Counted from the stretch's first letter, positions 34,587 through 43,733 are shown. The stretch is DNA of 64,000 bases from Clostridium homopropionicum DSM 5847 (GCF_001263795.1 NZ_LHUR01000036.1:111220-175219); one strand, 5' to 3'. Notes: generated by a model from the sequence alone, not told the origin. Program-made: numbers and translations.

Positions 34587-36425
34587 TTAATTCTCTAAAT
34601 TAAAACAAATTGTAACTTTAAATAAATCTCCGTCTATATCTACCTTAAAATCCCCACCACATACATTTGTAAAACTTTCAGCTATTGATAGACCTAATCC
34701 ACTACCCTCAGTATTCCGTGATTTATCTCCACGATTAAATCTTTGAAGTATCTCATCAGCAGTAAAGTCCATTTCATATCCTGCTATGTTTTTTATAGTT
34801 GCTACAGCTTTTCCGTTAACTTCTTCAAGTTCAACAAAAACTCTTGTTCCAATAAGTGAATATTTTAGTGCATTATCCATGACATTCTGAAAGACACGAT
34901 ATAGCTTTTTACCGTCTGCAATAATATTTACAGGTCTATCAGGAAATTTTGTTTTAATTTGAATTTCTGACTTTTCTATTTCATCTGCCATATCTGCTAA
35001 GGTTTGCTCTATTAACTTTTTTATATCAAGCCTCTCTAAATCCATGACAATATTCCCACTTGTGCTTTTAGCAAGATCAAAAAGATCTGAAACAATTTGT
35101 TTAAGTCTATTGGATTTTTCTACTAAAATCTTAACGTAATCAGCTGCAGTCTCAGACAGTTTCTCTTCCTTTGATAATAAATCAATATAGCTTATAATTG
35201 AAGTTAGCGGTGTTTTAAGATCATGAGAAACATTTGTAACTAGGGCAATTTTCATTCGTTCTGCCTTCATTTGTTCTTCTAAACTCTCATTAAAGCCTTT
35301 GTTAATATCCTCAAAGGTTCTGTTATTACCTTTGATATACCAGTAAATAATTACAATTTCTAGAATTGGAGGAATTATTAACAACGGTGGCGCCATTAAA
35401 AATAAAAATGTTAAAAATACTAAGGCTGCACTTGATGATATAAATACAAGTTGTCTATAAAATAGGGATTTTGTTAATGGATATTTTGCAAATACTCTTC
35501 CATCAAATAGGCTTTTGAAAAAGTCATAAACCCTATAGCAAACTGTGAATATTAGGCTGTGCTTCAGCATCTTCCCTGACTTTATTTTGCGCACAAGTGA
35601 TAGCAGTATTACTCCACCGATTGATGATATAGCAGCTGTCAAAACTTCAATATAAATCATAGAGTAAATTTGAACCCTGCCTAGCCTTGTACCTAACTGC
35701 CTAACATTAGGAAGTACATTTGATAAGTTTTCTAAGTATATGGCTAAAAGTAATATTAGGGCAGCAAATAATATATCTGAATAAATCCTATCCAGCTTTG
35801 ATAAATGAATTTCTTTATCTTGTGGCTCTCTACCAGTTACACATATTAAAAATATTATTAGGGCTAATGCTAGAACAATACTAATTGTCATTATTGTGGC
35901 AATTTGAATAGTCTCTGCCCTCATCCCTTGCCATTCCTGCTGCCTTGCTTCCATAAATTCATCCTGAAAAGCAATATATAAGGTAATCTTATTAAAAGTA
36001 TTATTTGCATTAACATAGCTATATAATGAATCTGAGGGATTTGTATTCTTACCAAAGGACAATAGCCCCTTCTCATTAATATAGCAAGCATTGCTATACT
36101 TCTCAAAAAAGCTTTTATTGGCATTTTCAGTGTTTGAGAATGTTTTAGTTCCATCAGTAACATAATAGTAAAATCCGCTGTTCTGTGGAATCGTATTTTC
36201 ACTTCTTAATAAGTCAGTTGTTTGATGAAATGTATTTAAAACACGATTAGTTACAAAGTCTTCACTATCCTTATATTCTTTAATAAATAAGGATTCAATT
36301 TTAATATCTCGATATATAAACCTCTGCACTTGCGCCACTGATGCCGTGATAAAAATTACAGCCAAAATAAATGCTGCAATTTTTGTTGCAGTATTTGTGC
36401 TAATATTTCTCAATTTTGTACCCAA
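34587..36425 (-). CDS. Sensor histidine kinase with multispan membrane domain
   Basis: 612 residues. After one N-terminal helix there is an extracytoplasmic domain (about 35-165), then about six membrane helices (about 170-355) before the kinase core. The H-box is VTNVSHDLKTPLTSIISY, followed by N-box VMDNALKYS and GSGLGLSIAESF. The multispan segment distinguishes it from simple two-helix VanS-like kinases. A TTG start at 36425 overlapping the response regulator gene is used here; start choice is uncertain. It forms a two-component pair with the upstream regulator. Confidence 0.9.
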   Translation of the reverse strand: MGTKLRNISTNTATKIAAFILAVIFITASVAQVQRFIYRDIKIESLFIKEYKDSEDFVTNRVLNTFHQTTDLLRSENTIPQNSGFYYYVTDGTKTFSNTENANKSFFEKYSNACYINEKGLLSFGKNTNPSDSLYSYVNANNTFNKITLYIAFQDEFMEARQQEWQGMRAETIQIATIMTISIVLALALIIFLICVTGREPQDKEIHLSKLDRIYSDILFAALILLLAIYLENLSNVLPNVRQLGTRLGRVQIYSMIYIEVLTAAISSIGGVILLSLVRKIKSGKMLKHSLIFTVCYRVYDFFKSLFDGRVFAKYPLTKSLFYRQLVFISSSAALVFLTFLFLMAPPLLIIPPILEIVIIYWYIKGNNRTFEDINKGFNESLEEQMKAERMKIALVTNVSHDLKTPLTSIISYIDLLSKEEKLSETAADYVKILVEKSNRLKQIVSDLFDLAKSTSGNIVMDLERLDIKKLIEQTLADMADEIEKSEIQIKTKFPDRPVNIIADGKKLYRVFQNVMDNALKYSLIGTRVFVELEEVNGKAVATIKNIAGYEMDFTADEILQRFNRGDKSRNTEGSGLGLSIAESFTNVCGGDFKVDIDGDLFKVTICFNLEN

Positions 36426-37101
36426 TACCCCACACCACCTTTAAATATTTAGGCTCTTTAGGATTTATTTCAATTTTTTCACGGATACGCCTGATATGAA
36501 CCATTACGGTATTTTCAACAGAATAGGCAGTCTCATTCCAAACTCGTTCATATATGTTTTCAGCAGAAAAAACAACTCCAGCATTGATCATAAGCAGCTC
36601 CAATATTTTAAATTCCTTTGCAGTAAGCTTAACAAGTTCCCCGTCAACTGTAAGCTGTTTAGCATCTGTATCAAGGCTTAGTCCTCCAACTACAATTTGA
36701 GATGATCGTGCTATATTTCCCATATCACCAAGGTGCATATACCGCCTTAATTGACTTTTCACCCTTGCAAGAAGCTCTTGTGGATTAAATGGCTTTGTTA
36801 CATAGTCATCAGCTCCCATGGAAAGTCCTAAAATCTTATCGCTGTCTTCAGATTTTGCAGATAAAATAATTATGGGAATATTTTTGCTCTCACGAATTTT
36901 TAAAGTAGTAGAAAGACCGTCTAGTTTTGGCATCATAACATCAAGCAATATTAGCTGAATATTGTTTGTGACTATAGCATCAAGAGCTTCTAACCCATTG
37001 TAAGCTTGAACCACTTCATACCCTTCTAAACTAAGAAGTTTATCAATAGCTTTAGCTATTTGCTTATCATCGTCAACCACTAAAATCCTTGCGTTGTCCA
37101 T
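36400..37101 (-). CDS. OmpR-family response regulator (VanR-like)
   Basis: 233 residues. The receiver has the acidic pair VVDDDK, phospho-acceptor Asp54 in LILLDVMMPKLDG, and Lys in TKPFNPQELLARVK. The winged-helix effector domain ends with YSVENTVMVHIRRIREKIE and VWGIGYKIEKY. AAAGGAGGA precedes the ATG. Its 3' end overlaps the kinase gene by 26 bp, so the pair is translationally coupled. The sequence resembles VanR/other cell-wall regulators, but no van resistance genes are nearby. Confidence 0.95.
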   Translation of the reverse strand: MDNARILVVDDDKQIAKAIDKLLSLEGYEVVQAYNGLEALDAIVTNNIQLILLDVMMPKLDGLSTTLKIRESKNIPIIILSAKSEDSDKILGLSMGADDYVTKPFNPQELLARVKSQLRRYMHLGDMGNIARSSQIVVGGLSLDTDAKQLTVDGELVKLTAKEFKILELLMINAGVVFSAENIYERVWNETAYSVENTVMVHIRRIREKIEINPKEPKYLKVVWGIGYKIEKY

Positions 37102-37187
37102 TAGTCGTATCCTCCTTTCCCTTAGCCTTTATGTATATTGTAGTGTAGTAAACTTAAAATAAACTGGACTTAATTCTTACAAATTTC

Positions 37188-37472
37188 TTAACAAATGCCA
37201 ACTACAGAATTTAAAACATCAGGATTTATTACATAAGCAATGGTAAATATAAACATAATAATTGATGCTATTAATACTCCTAGTCCTACAATCTTTATTT
37301 GATTATGATAGTATTCGTTCGTTGAAATTTTATATCTAGGTATATAAAAAAATTTGCGTTTAATCCAATAACATTCTCTACCAATTATACTTGGCTTATA
37401 AATTGATACTATGCCAAATATCATGAATAATATTGCTGTAATTCCTAGAGCTAAAGCTGTTACTATGTTCAA
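37188..37472 (-). CDS. Small two-helix membrane protein
   Basis: About 94 residues if translation starts at the TTG at 37472, which has AAAGGAG seven bases upstream. A longer frame from 37508 would translate the GGTGCC repeat itself and is less likely. Two hydrophobic helices (about 5-25 and 60-82) flank a basic, Tyr-rich loop containing CYWIKRKFFYIPRYK. No family is recognised with confidence. The RBS used by this gene is the purine tract of the repeat copy, an odd case of the repeat supplying a translation signal. Confidence 0.6.
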   Translation of the reverse strand: MNIVTALALGITAILFMIFGIVSIYKPSIIGRECYWIKRKFFYIPRYKISTNEYYHNQIKIVGLGVLIASIIMFIFTIAYVINPDVLNSVVGIC

Positions 37473-37477
37473 GGTAA

Positions 37478-37503
37478 TTCTCCTTTCGGCCGTGCCTGGC
37501 ACC
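37478..37503 (+). repeat. GGTGCC repeat, CGTGCC variant
   Basis: TTCTCCTTTCGGC followed by CGTGCCTGGCACC. It lies at the 5' side of a minus-strand gene and its AAAGGAG complement forms that gene's RBS. Confidence 0.85.
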
Positions 37504-37674
37504 ACCATATTCTTCCCATTTGCAGGTATAATAGAACCTTTCCTGATGAATCATATTAAAGAATTCTACAAAATTATTTGATTTCCCTTTATATGTGAAT
37601 AATATATTTTATAAAATATCTTAGAAGAATTATGGGAATATTATATATAAAACAAAAATTAGGAGGACTTATAT

Positions 37675-37923
37675 ATGGAAACAACTATAATGGCTGTAGC
37701 TATAGACCCTAGATCTGAACATGCTCCACAGGTTCAAACCGTACTTACCAAACACGGTTGTATAATTAGCACCAGATTGGGACTTCATGAAGCAAGTAAA
37801 GATCATTGTTCAAACAGAGGATTAATTATTCTCCATGTTAATGGTGAAACAGAGCAATTTTCCGATCTTAAAAGAGAGCTTGAAGATGTAGAAGGGGTAA
37901 AAGTAAAGCATATGACAATATAA
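37675..37923 (+). CDS. TM1266-like iron-only hydrogenase regulator (ACT-like)
   Basis: The 82-residue protein has a beta-alpha-beta-beta-alpha-beta pattern. A strand METTIMAVAIDPRSEHAP is followed by VQTVLTKHGCIISTRLGL and the conserved end ELEDVEGVKVKHMTI. This resembles the small TM1266/iron-only hydrogenase system regulators with ACT/NikR-like C-terminal fold. AGGAGG precedes the ATG. No hydrogenase gene lies nearby. Assignment is by pattern and is moderate. Confidence 0.6.
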   Translation: METTIMAVAIDPRSEHAPQVQTVLTKHGCIISTRLGLHEASKDHCSNRGLIILHVNGETEQFSDLKRELEDVEGVKVKHMTI

Positions 37924-38065
37924 GGCTAGAGCTATACTTAATGAGTTTGATAGAGGAGAGGGATATTCCCTCTTTTTGCTCAACTATATAAATATTATAA
38001 TCTGGATTCACAAAATTAAATACTTGCTCAAATAGTAGATCCTCTAAAATAAATAAAATAAAAAC

Positions 38066-38089
38066 CGTAGGATAACTAAGCATCCTACG
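38066..38089 (-). terminator. Terminator of msrB copy 1
   Basis: CGTAGGAT pairs with ATCCTACG around an eight-base loop. The minus-strand transcript continues into a U-rich run. It begins right after the msrB stop codon. Confidence 0.85.
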
Positions 38090-38542
38090 TTATTTAAAGT
38101 ATTTTAGGTATTCTCCATACCCTTCTTCTTCTAACTTATCCTTTGGTATAAACCTTAAGGCAGCACTGTTTATGCAGTACCTAAGTCCTCCCTTTTCTAA
38201 GGGACCATCAGTAAATACATGCCCTAAATGAGAATCGGCCTCTTTGCTTCTAACTTCAATTCTATGCATATTATGACTGAAATCAGCCTCGTCTTTTATT
38301 GCCTTTTTCTCTATAGGCTTTGTAAAGCTGGGCCATCCACAGCCTGAATCAAACTTATCATTAGATGTAAAAAGCGGCTCTCCTGATATTATATCTACAT
38401 ATAGTCCTTCTTCTTTGTGATTCCAAAACTCATTTTGGAATGGCCTTTCTGTGGCATTTTCTTGAGTTACACTGTATTGAATGTGGTTCAACTTCTTTTT
38501 TAACTCTTCCTTGCTTGGTTTTTGATATTCTTTATTTCCCAT
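38090..38542 (-). CDS. msrB: Peptide methionine-R-sulfoxide reductase, copy 1
   Basis: About 150 residues with MsrB motifs: [31 protein letters not shown] and the catalytic cysteine in [12 protein letters not shown]. It repairs the R epimer of methionine sulfoxide using thioredoxin. The ATG at 38542 follows GGAGG. That RBS lies in a leader of about 85 bp which is the decayed 3' part of an Rpn nuclease gene, so the msrB translation signal was taken from, or is shared with, that remnant. A near-identical second copy is at 43224-43733. Confidence 0.93.
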   Translation of the reverse strand: MGNKEYQKPSKEELKKKLNHIQYSVTQENATERPFQNEFWNHKEEGLYVDIISGEPLFTSNDKFDSGCGWPSFTKPIEKKAIKDEADFSHNMHRIEVRSKEADSHLGHVFTDGPLEKGGLRYCINSAALRFIPKDKLEEEGYGEYLKYFK

Positions 38543-38628
38543 AGTTAACCTCCAAATGGAAATCTGTAAATTTACCGTACACATTTATAAAATATTATCT
38601 TAAATTTTCAATTACTTTATTCATTTCT
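38543..38628 (-). pseudogene. Rpn nuclease 3'-part remnant serving as msrB leader
   Basis: Read on the minus strand, the sequence resembles the MNIVIENLSSYFINMYGKY region of the intact Rpn protein, with stops and substitutions. The FHLEVN part ends in GGAGGTTAAC, which provides the msrB RBS. It directly adjoins the DUF1016 remnant, showing a deletion join. Confidence 0.7.
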
Positions 38629-39092
38629 TTCAAAATAGCCACTATCTAACTGTCTTTGAAGCTCTCTTTTAGAATATTTTTCTTTTATACAAAGCTTTAA
38701 GTAAAATCCCTTTTCTTCACTGGATTTTTTTGATGATAAAATTAATAAATGGTTAGTCCAACTAATTTGTGTCACCAGTGGTGACACAAATTTATTATCC
38801 TTATAAGTCTCATAAAACTGCTTCATTCTATAAAGCCCACGTCTATTAAACCCTTTAATTTCTGGACAATTTACTGATATAAACTTTGCTAGTTGATTAA
38901 TATATAAATTTGCCAACTTTTAATTCTCCATTTGTTCTGAAATATATTTGCCAACATTCCAGTTTCGAAATACACTTTCACAAGTTACCATACTTCTATC
39001 TATCCGATAAGATAAGGTTGCTTCTTTTTTTATAAATTTATAGACTCCATTGCCTTTTTTAATACTGCATCCTCAACTTTATTATAATCCAT
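38617..39092 (-). pseudogene. DUF1016/YhcG-type nuclease, 5' part, frameshifted
   Basis: The N-terminal cassette MDYNKVEDAVLKKAMESI starts at 39092. Another frame continues RNWNVGKYISEQMEN, and the longest frame (38617-38916) reads CPEIKGFNRRGLYRMKQFYE, VTQISWTNHLLILSSKKSSEE and FYLKLCIKEKYSKRELQRQL. These are hallmarks of the DUF1016 N-terminal domain found in YhcG-like PD-(D/E)XK proteins. The C-terminal nuclease domain is absent, having been replaced by an Rpn tail, and at least two frameshifts are present. Confidence 0.8.
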
Positions 39093-39152
39093 AGTAATCT
39101 TCTCTTTCTAGTGGTTTATGTTACTTATCAGTTCCAACCAAAAAGAGTTTAT

Positions 39153-39167
39153 GAAAACACTTATTCG
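39153..39167 (-). promoter_or_regulatory. Decayed LexA-like box
   Basis: GAAAACACTTATTCGTG retains one good half-site. Its 61-bp distance from the decayed start at 39092 matches the intact boxes. About 200 bp of further upstream sequence to 39382 holds no gene. Confidence 0.4.
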
Positions 39168-39382
39168 TGCATTTTCTACGATTTAATTTTCGATACCCAT
39201 TTAAATTAATAGCTTTATTATGCCATCTATAAAAAATAATAATAGCTGATATATTAATTTTATAAATAATAAAAAATAAATAGTCCCTTATGATTTTGCT
39301 CTAATGTTATTCTCAATCCTCTATATTTAATATTTTTACGTACCTACTTTAAATTAGAACACTCCACTTTTATACATACCAC

Positions 39383-39958
39383 TTAAACAGATTTTAATTT
39401 AGAAATAGCACCATTTATCATATAGCGTACTTTTTTCACTTCAACTAATCCCCATTTATTTAAAAATCTTATAAACCCAATATTCTTACTTCCTCCAATT
39501 TTTAATAAAAGTAGCTTTACTACTTCTCTATTAGTTAGCTTCAACTGTTCTATAAGATCATTACATATAGCTTCATTCACATTTAGAATATTATTATATA
39601 GCTCATCCACATAAAAAGGCTTATACGTTTCCCAACCCTTTTCTGAAAATATTATCATGGGAAGCCTTCCATTATAATTAATATCCAAATAATTGTGTAC
39701 AATCATCCAGTCTATTATTTTCGTTATTTCTTCAATTGACAGTTGGCTATAGTAACTATAGCTAGGACAATGATCAAGCTCTTTTTCTAATAATTTCTTA
39801 TCTTTTGAGCCCTTAAGTATTTTTGCCAGCATTGTTCTCCCTGCTACAAAAATAATTTCATCTGCTGCCCTAAGGATATTTCTCATATCTTCTTCAGATG
39901 GCTCTGTTTGTCCTCTTAAATCATTTAGTTGATATTGTACTGTTGATTTTCTGCTCAT
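39383..39958 (-). CDS. RQC-minor-type winged-helix DNA-binding protein
   Basis: 191 residues. The block AADEIIFVAGRTMLAKILKG, then CPSYSYYSQLSIEEITKIID and WMIVHNYLDINYNGRLPMII ending FSEKGWETYKPF, resembles the RQC-like winged-helix domain found as stand-alone RQC-minor proteins. In RecQ this domain binds DNA at the duplex fork. The C-terminal part (about 125-191) may be a second helical domain. No helicase or nuclease domain is present. A GAAAGGA RBS precedes the ATG. It probably forms an operon with the small gene just upstream. Confidence 0.6.
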   Translation of the reverse strand: MSRKSTVQYQLNDLRGQTEPSEEDMRNILRAADEIIFVAGRTMLAKILKGSKDKKLLEKELDHCPSYSYYSQLSIEEITKIIDWMIVHNYLDINYNGRLPMIIFSEKGWETYKPFYVDELYNNILNVNEAICNDLIEQLKLTNREVVKLLLLKIGGSKNIGFIRFLNKWGLVEVKKVRYMINGAISKLKSV

Positions 39959-39993
39959 AGCTAAAATCCTTTCTCAAGCTTACTACTTCATAA

Positions 39994-40275
39994 CTAAAAT
40001 GGTAATTCATCATCTGGTTCATTATGATTATCATCTTTCTCTACTATGTATGTTTCTATCTCTTCATTAAACAAACCATATGGCATCCCATTCTCTGTGA
40101 ATCCAGCTATAAATTCCATACCATATATTCCTTTTAAATACTCTTCATATTGTTCCTCTGTCCATACTTCAACATTTTTATTTGTGCGCTTTTTAGACTT
40201 TTTCATTTTACTCATATTTAGTATAGGAATAATATCATCATATATTTTTATATTCGCTGACAGATTTATCACCAT
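39994..40275 (-). CDS. Small hypothetical protein
   Basis: Up to 93 residues. The conserved-looking core begins MSKMKKSKKRTNKNVEVWTE and continues YLKGIYGMEFIAGFTENGMPYGLF. The tail is acidic (DDNHNEPDDELPF). The start is uncertain: an ATG or GTG near 40272-40275 sits close to AAAGG, whereas the ATG at the MSKMKK position has no RBS. It is followed by the RQC-minor-like gene after 35 bp. Its function is unknown. Confidence 0.55.
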   Translation of the reverse strand: MVINLSANIKIYDDIIPILNMSKMKKSKKRTNKNVEVWTEEQYEEYLKGIYGMEFIAGFTENGMPYGLFNEEIETYIVEKDDNHNEPDDELPF

Positions 40276-40342
40276 CCTTTTAATAAATAAGCATATATAA
40301 TAACTAATGCTTTTGATTTTACTTCATTATGAAATTTCAATT

Positions 40343-40366
40343 ATCCTTTCTCCGGTGGCAGGTACC
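40343..40366 (+). repeat. GGTGCC repeat, variant core
   Basis: TATCCTTTCTCC followed by GGTGGCAGGTACC, then a partial AAGGCACC, preceded by GAAATTTCAA. It lies 14 bases from the stop of the Rpn pseudogene. Confidence 0.75.
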
Positions 40367-40380
40367 TTTTAAGGCACCTT

Positions 40381-41126
40381 TTAAAAATATTTTTCTATTT
40401 CTTCAGCCTTATCAATTTCAAATATATCAGTAGCTATAACATCTATAGTTTCTTCTGGTAATTTTCTTATTCTTTCTTTATATTCTTCAGGTACAGATTT
40501 AAACTTTTTAATAAGTAGTTTTATGAGCATCTCTGACTTACCTTCTGCTTTTCCTTCTTTTTTACCTTCTTTTATTCCTTCCTGAATTCCTTCTTTTAAT
40601 GCCTCATCTCTTATCATTTTACCTATTTCAGTCATACTGATTACCTCCTTAAATTTACTCTTTGCTTTTTCATCTCCGAATTTATCAAGTAATGCATATA
40701 GTAACGTTAAGCATTGTAATTTCTCATTACTTTCTGGAATTTTCTCTGCTAAGGTTATACTTTTTAAACTTCTGTCACTGCTGCTTTCTTTTCCACTCAT
40801 AAGTGGTATTAATGTTAAAGCTAATATGTCTTCCGATGTCAAGCTTTTACCCTTAGAGATTTTTTCTCTCAGATACTCTAACTTTTCATCACCATTTAAG
40901 TTTTTCATATAAAAAGCTTCTATGTTATATTTTATTGTTCCACCATCTATGAAGGTTTCTACATTCTCTATTTCTGAAGAATATATTACGATTGTTCTTA
41001 CTTTTCTTCCCTCTTTACAAAACAGAGATACATCATAGTAGAGAAATCTCTTTAGATCGTCTCTTTTATTTGTAGTTTGAAACTCAAAGTGAAGATATCC
41101 TTATCCTCAACTTTATTATAATCCAT
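40381..41126 (-). pseudogene. Rpn-family nuclease with internal deletion
   Basis: The start cassette MDYNKVEDKD at 41126 is followed by an out-of-frame join to GYLHFEFQTTNKRDDLKRFL, the nuclease-core motif of Rpn proteins. From there the frame is open to the stop at 40381, including the C-terminal GKKEGKAEGKSEMLIKLL repeat. About 70 residues containing the first catalytic acid are missing and the frame is broken. A 175-residue C-terminal product from 40908 lacks the nuclease core. Confidence 0.82.
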
Positions 41127-41186
41127 ACTTATCTCCTCTTTCTAGTGGTTTATATTACTTATTCTTTCCAAATAAAAAGAGGTTAT

Positions 41187-41202
41187 GCGAACTTTTGTTC
41201 GC
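41187..41202 (-). promoter_or_regulatory. Perfect LexA box upstream of Rpn pseudogene
   Basis: GCGAACTTTTGTTCGC is a perfect 6-bp-arm palindrome matching the Gram-positive LexA consensus CGAAC-N4-GTTCG, 61 bp upstream of the decayed Rpn start. Confidence 0.78.
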
Positions 41203-41309
41203 ATTTTCTGTATTTTGCTTTACGCTCCCAATATAAATCAATAGCTTTATTATGCTATTTGTTAAAAACAATAATAGTTGCTACATTGGAATTTTACATA
41301 TAAAAAATA

Positions 41310-41347
41310 GATAGCCTCTTATGATTTTCTTGCTTTAAGAGGCTATC
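41310..41347 (-). terminator. Terminator of hcp
   Basis: GATAGCCTCTTA pairs perfectly with TAAGAGGCTATC (12 bp). The minus-strand transcript continues CTATTTTTTAT, making a strong rho-independent terminator behind hcp. Confidence 0.88.
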
Positions 41348-41360
41348 TTATAAAATCTCA

Positions 41361-41387
41361 ATTCTCTTTTCGACCGTGCCTGGCACC
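41361..41387 (+). repeat. GGTGCC repeat, CGTGCC variant
   Basis: ATTCTCTTTTCGAC followed by CGTGCCTGGCACC, between the hcp stop and its terminator. Confidence 0.85.
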
Positions 41388-41393
41388 TTAATA

Positions 41394-43097
41394 TTAGCTT
41401 TCCATAAACATCTTCATATCATCTTCTACATTAGTTATTCCACCAATTCCAAAGTTATCAACTAATACTTTAGCAATATTTGGTGAAAGGAATGCTGGAA
41501 GAGTTGGTCCTAAATGAATGTTCTTAACACCCAAGTGCAATAATGCTAATAATACAATTACAGCTTTTTGTTCGTACCAAGCTATGTTATATGATATTGG
41601 TAGTTTATTTACGTCATCTAATCCAAATACTTCTTTAAGCTTAAGTGCTATAACAGCTAATGAATATGAATCATTGCATTGTCCTGCATCTAGTACTCTT
41701 GGAATTCCACCAATATCGCCTAAGTTTAGTTTATTGTATTTATATTTAGCGCACCCTGCAGTTAATATAACTGTATCTTTAGGTAGTTTTTCTGCAAATT
41801 CTGTGTAGTAATTTCTTGATTTAGCTCTTCCGTCACAACCTGCCATTACAAAGAATCTCTTTATAGCACCAGTTTTAACAGCTTCTACAACTTTGTCTGC
41901 AAGTGCTATAACTTGGTTATGAGCAAATCCACCAACTATTTGTCCCTTTTCTATTTCAGTAGGCGCTTTGCACTTCTTAGCCATTGCTATAAGCTTAGAG
42001 AAATCTTTTGTTCCATCAGCCTTAGCTTCTATATGAGCACAACCTGGCATTCCTGTAGCACCTGTTGTAAATAATCTATTTTTATAAGAATCCTTTGGAA
42101 TAACTACGCAGTTAGTAGTCATAAGTATTGGTCCATTAAACTTTTCAAATTCTTCTTTTTGCATCCACCATGCATTTCCGTAATTACCTGCGAAATGTTT
42201 ATATTTTTTAAACTTTGGATAGTATTGTCCAGCAAGCATTTCTCCATGAGTATAAACATCTACTCCAGTTCCTTCTGTTTGCTCTAATAACATTTCTAAA
42301 TCCCTTAAGTCATGTCCAGAAATTAATATTCCTGGATTAGTTCTAACCCCAATATCTACAGTTGTAATTTCAGGATTTCCATAACTTTCAGTATTGGCCT
42401 TATCAAGTAAAGCCATACCATCTACCCCATATTTACCTGCTTCTAATGCTAAAGCAACTAATTCATCTACTATTAAACTATCATCTAAAGTTGCAGCTAA
42501 TGCTTTAGCCATGAATCCATGGATCTCTTCATTGTTATATTTTAAATTCATTGCATGCTTCATATAAGCAGCTAATCCTTTTAATCCATAAGTTATAAGT
42601 TCTCTTAAGCTTCTTATATCTTCATTTGCTGTTGAAAGAACTCCAACTTTTTCAGCCTTAGCATCAAATTCTATTGCATTATCAGCTGTCCAAGCTACTG
42701 CATCTGGCATTATTGTTTCCTTTGTTTGCTTTCCAAATAACTTTTTAAAGAAACCTCCAGTTATTTTTACTTCTCCAACTTGTCCACCAGCTTTAACTAC
42801 TCTAGTTTTTAATTCTTCTCTTAATTTTAAAGTTTCTCTTACTCTATTTAAAATTGAATCTCTATCAAAATTAGCGTTTGTAATTGTTATAAATAGATTT
42901 TCTGTTATATATTTATCTACCTTACTATCAATCACATTAACCTTTCTTCCTTCATTACTTACTATAGCAAGTCCTTTAGTTACATATATTAATAAATCTT
43001 GAGCCTTTGCTACAGATTCATCTTTACCGCAAACACCTTTTACAGTACAACCTGCACATCCAGCAGTTTCTTGACATTGATAACAAAACATTGACAT
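41394..43097 (-). CDS. hcp: Hydroxylamine reductase (hybrid cluster protein)
   Basis: The 567-residue protein begins [19 protein letters not shown], with the four N-terminal cysteines that hold the cubane cluster. Hybrid-cluster ligands appear in [39 protein letters not shown] and [17 protein letters not shown]. Hcp reduces hydroxylamine and nitric oxide in anaerobes and protects against nitrosative stress. AGGAGGACAT precedes the ATG. A GTAAC-N4-GTTAC palindrome about 100 bp upstream suggests HcpR/FNR-like control. Confidence 0.95.
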   Translation of the reverse strand: MSMFCYQCQETAGCAGCTVKGVCGKDESVAKAQDLLIYVTKGLAIVSNEGRKVNVIDSKVDKYITENLFITITNANFDRDSILNRVRETLKLREELKTRVVKAGGQVGEVKITGGFFKKLFGKQTKETIMPDAVAWTADNAIEFDAKAEKVGVLSTANEDIRSLRELITYGLKGLAAYMKHAMNLKYNNEEIHGFMAKALAATLDDSLIVDELVALALEAGKYGVDGMALLDKANTESYGNPEITTVDIGVRTNPGILISGHDLRDLEMLLEQTEGTGVDVYTHGEMLAGQYYPKFKKYKHFAGNYGNAWWMQKEEFEKFNGPILMTTNCVVIPKDSYKNRLFTTGATGMPGCAHIEAKADGTKDFSKLIAMAKKCKAPTEIEKGQIVGGFAHNQVIALADKVVEAVKTGAIKRFFVMAGCDGRAKSRNYYTEFAEKLPKDTVILTAGCAKYKYNKLNLGDIGGIPRVLDAGQCNDSYSLAVIALKLKEVFGLDDVNKLPISYNIAWYEQKAVIVLLALLHLGVKNIHLGPTLPAFLSPNIAKVLVDNFGIGGITNVEDDMKMFMES

Positions 43098-43196
43098 ATT
43101 ATGTCCTCCTCTTTTTTAGTATAAAATTAATAATTTCTTGTTTTTATTTCTTTACTTCAATGATATAAAGTTTACTATATTCTGCTCACTATTTCC

Positions 43197-43210
43197 GTAA
43201 CTTTTGTTAC
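43197..43210 (-). promoter_or_regulatory. HcpR-like operator of hcp
   Basis: GTAACTTTTGTTAC is a perfect palindrome centred about 105 bp upstream of the hcp start. Clostridial HcpR (Crp/FNR family) sites have this GTAAC-N4-GTTAC form by published regulon work. A candidate -10 (TATATC or TATAGT) lies about 20-40 bp nearer the gene. Confidence 0.6.
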
Positions 43211-43223
43211 TCATTTGAAATTA

Positions 43224-43733
43224 CTAATTTATTGATACAAAACAAAAAGTAAAAAACGTAGGATAACTAAACATCCTACGTTTTTTAAAGTATTTTAGGT
43301 ATTCTCCATACCCTTCTTCTTCTAATTTATCTTTTGGTATAAACCTTAAGGCAGCACTGTTTATGCAGTACCTAAGTCCTCCCTTTTCTAAGGGACCATC
43401 AGTAAATACATGCCCTAAATGAGAATCTGCATCTTTGCTTCTAACTTCAATTCTATGCATCTTATGGCTGAAATCAGCCTTCTCTTTTATCACCTTTCTC
43501 TCTATAGGCTTTGTAAAGCTGGGCCATCCACAGCCTGAATCAAACTTATCATTAGATGTAAAAAGCGGCTCACCTGATATTATATCTACATATATTCCTT
43601 CTTCTTTGTGATCCCAAAACTCATTTTGAAATGGCCTTTCTGTGGCATTTTCTTGAGTTACACTATATTGGATTTGATTCAACTTCTTTTTTAGCTCTTC
43701 TTTACTTGGTTTTTTATATTCTTTATTTTCCAT
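43224..43733 (-). CDS. msrB: Peptide methionine-R-sulfoxide reductase, copy 2
   Basis: 169 residues. It is nearly identical to copy 1 at 38090-38542 ([14 protein letters not shown], catalytic [11 protein letters not shown]). The copy-1 stop TAA after YLKYFK is AAA here, so translation runs on for about 19 residues through the terminator hairpin, ending FTFCFVSIN. The ATG at 43733 has GGAGG upstream. The upstream [12 protein letters not shown] codons are in frame and come from an Rpn remnant, so a longer fused form could exist. Confidence 0.9.
   Translation of the reverse strand: MENKEYKKPSKEELKKKLNQIQYSVTQENATERPFQNEFWDHKEEGIYVDIISGEPLFTSNDKFDSGCGWPSFTKPIERKVIKEKADFSHKMHRIEVRSKDADSHLGHVFTDGPLEKGGLRYCINSAALRFIPKDKLEEEGYGEYLKYFKKRRMFSYPTFFTFCFVSIN
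43257..43280 (-). terminator. Terminator inside the extended msrB copy 2
   Basis: CGTAGGAT pairs with ATCCTACG, followed on the minus strand by a run of T. Because the stop codon is lost, the hairpin is translated. Confidence 0.8.

Noticed and set aside
34587..37101. Van-type vancomycin resistance operon suggested by VanR/VanS-like proteins.
   Set aside because: No vanH, vanA-like ligase or vanX is present, and the kinase has a multispan domain unlike VanS.
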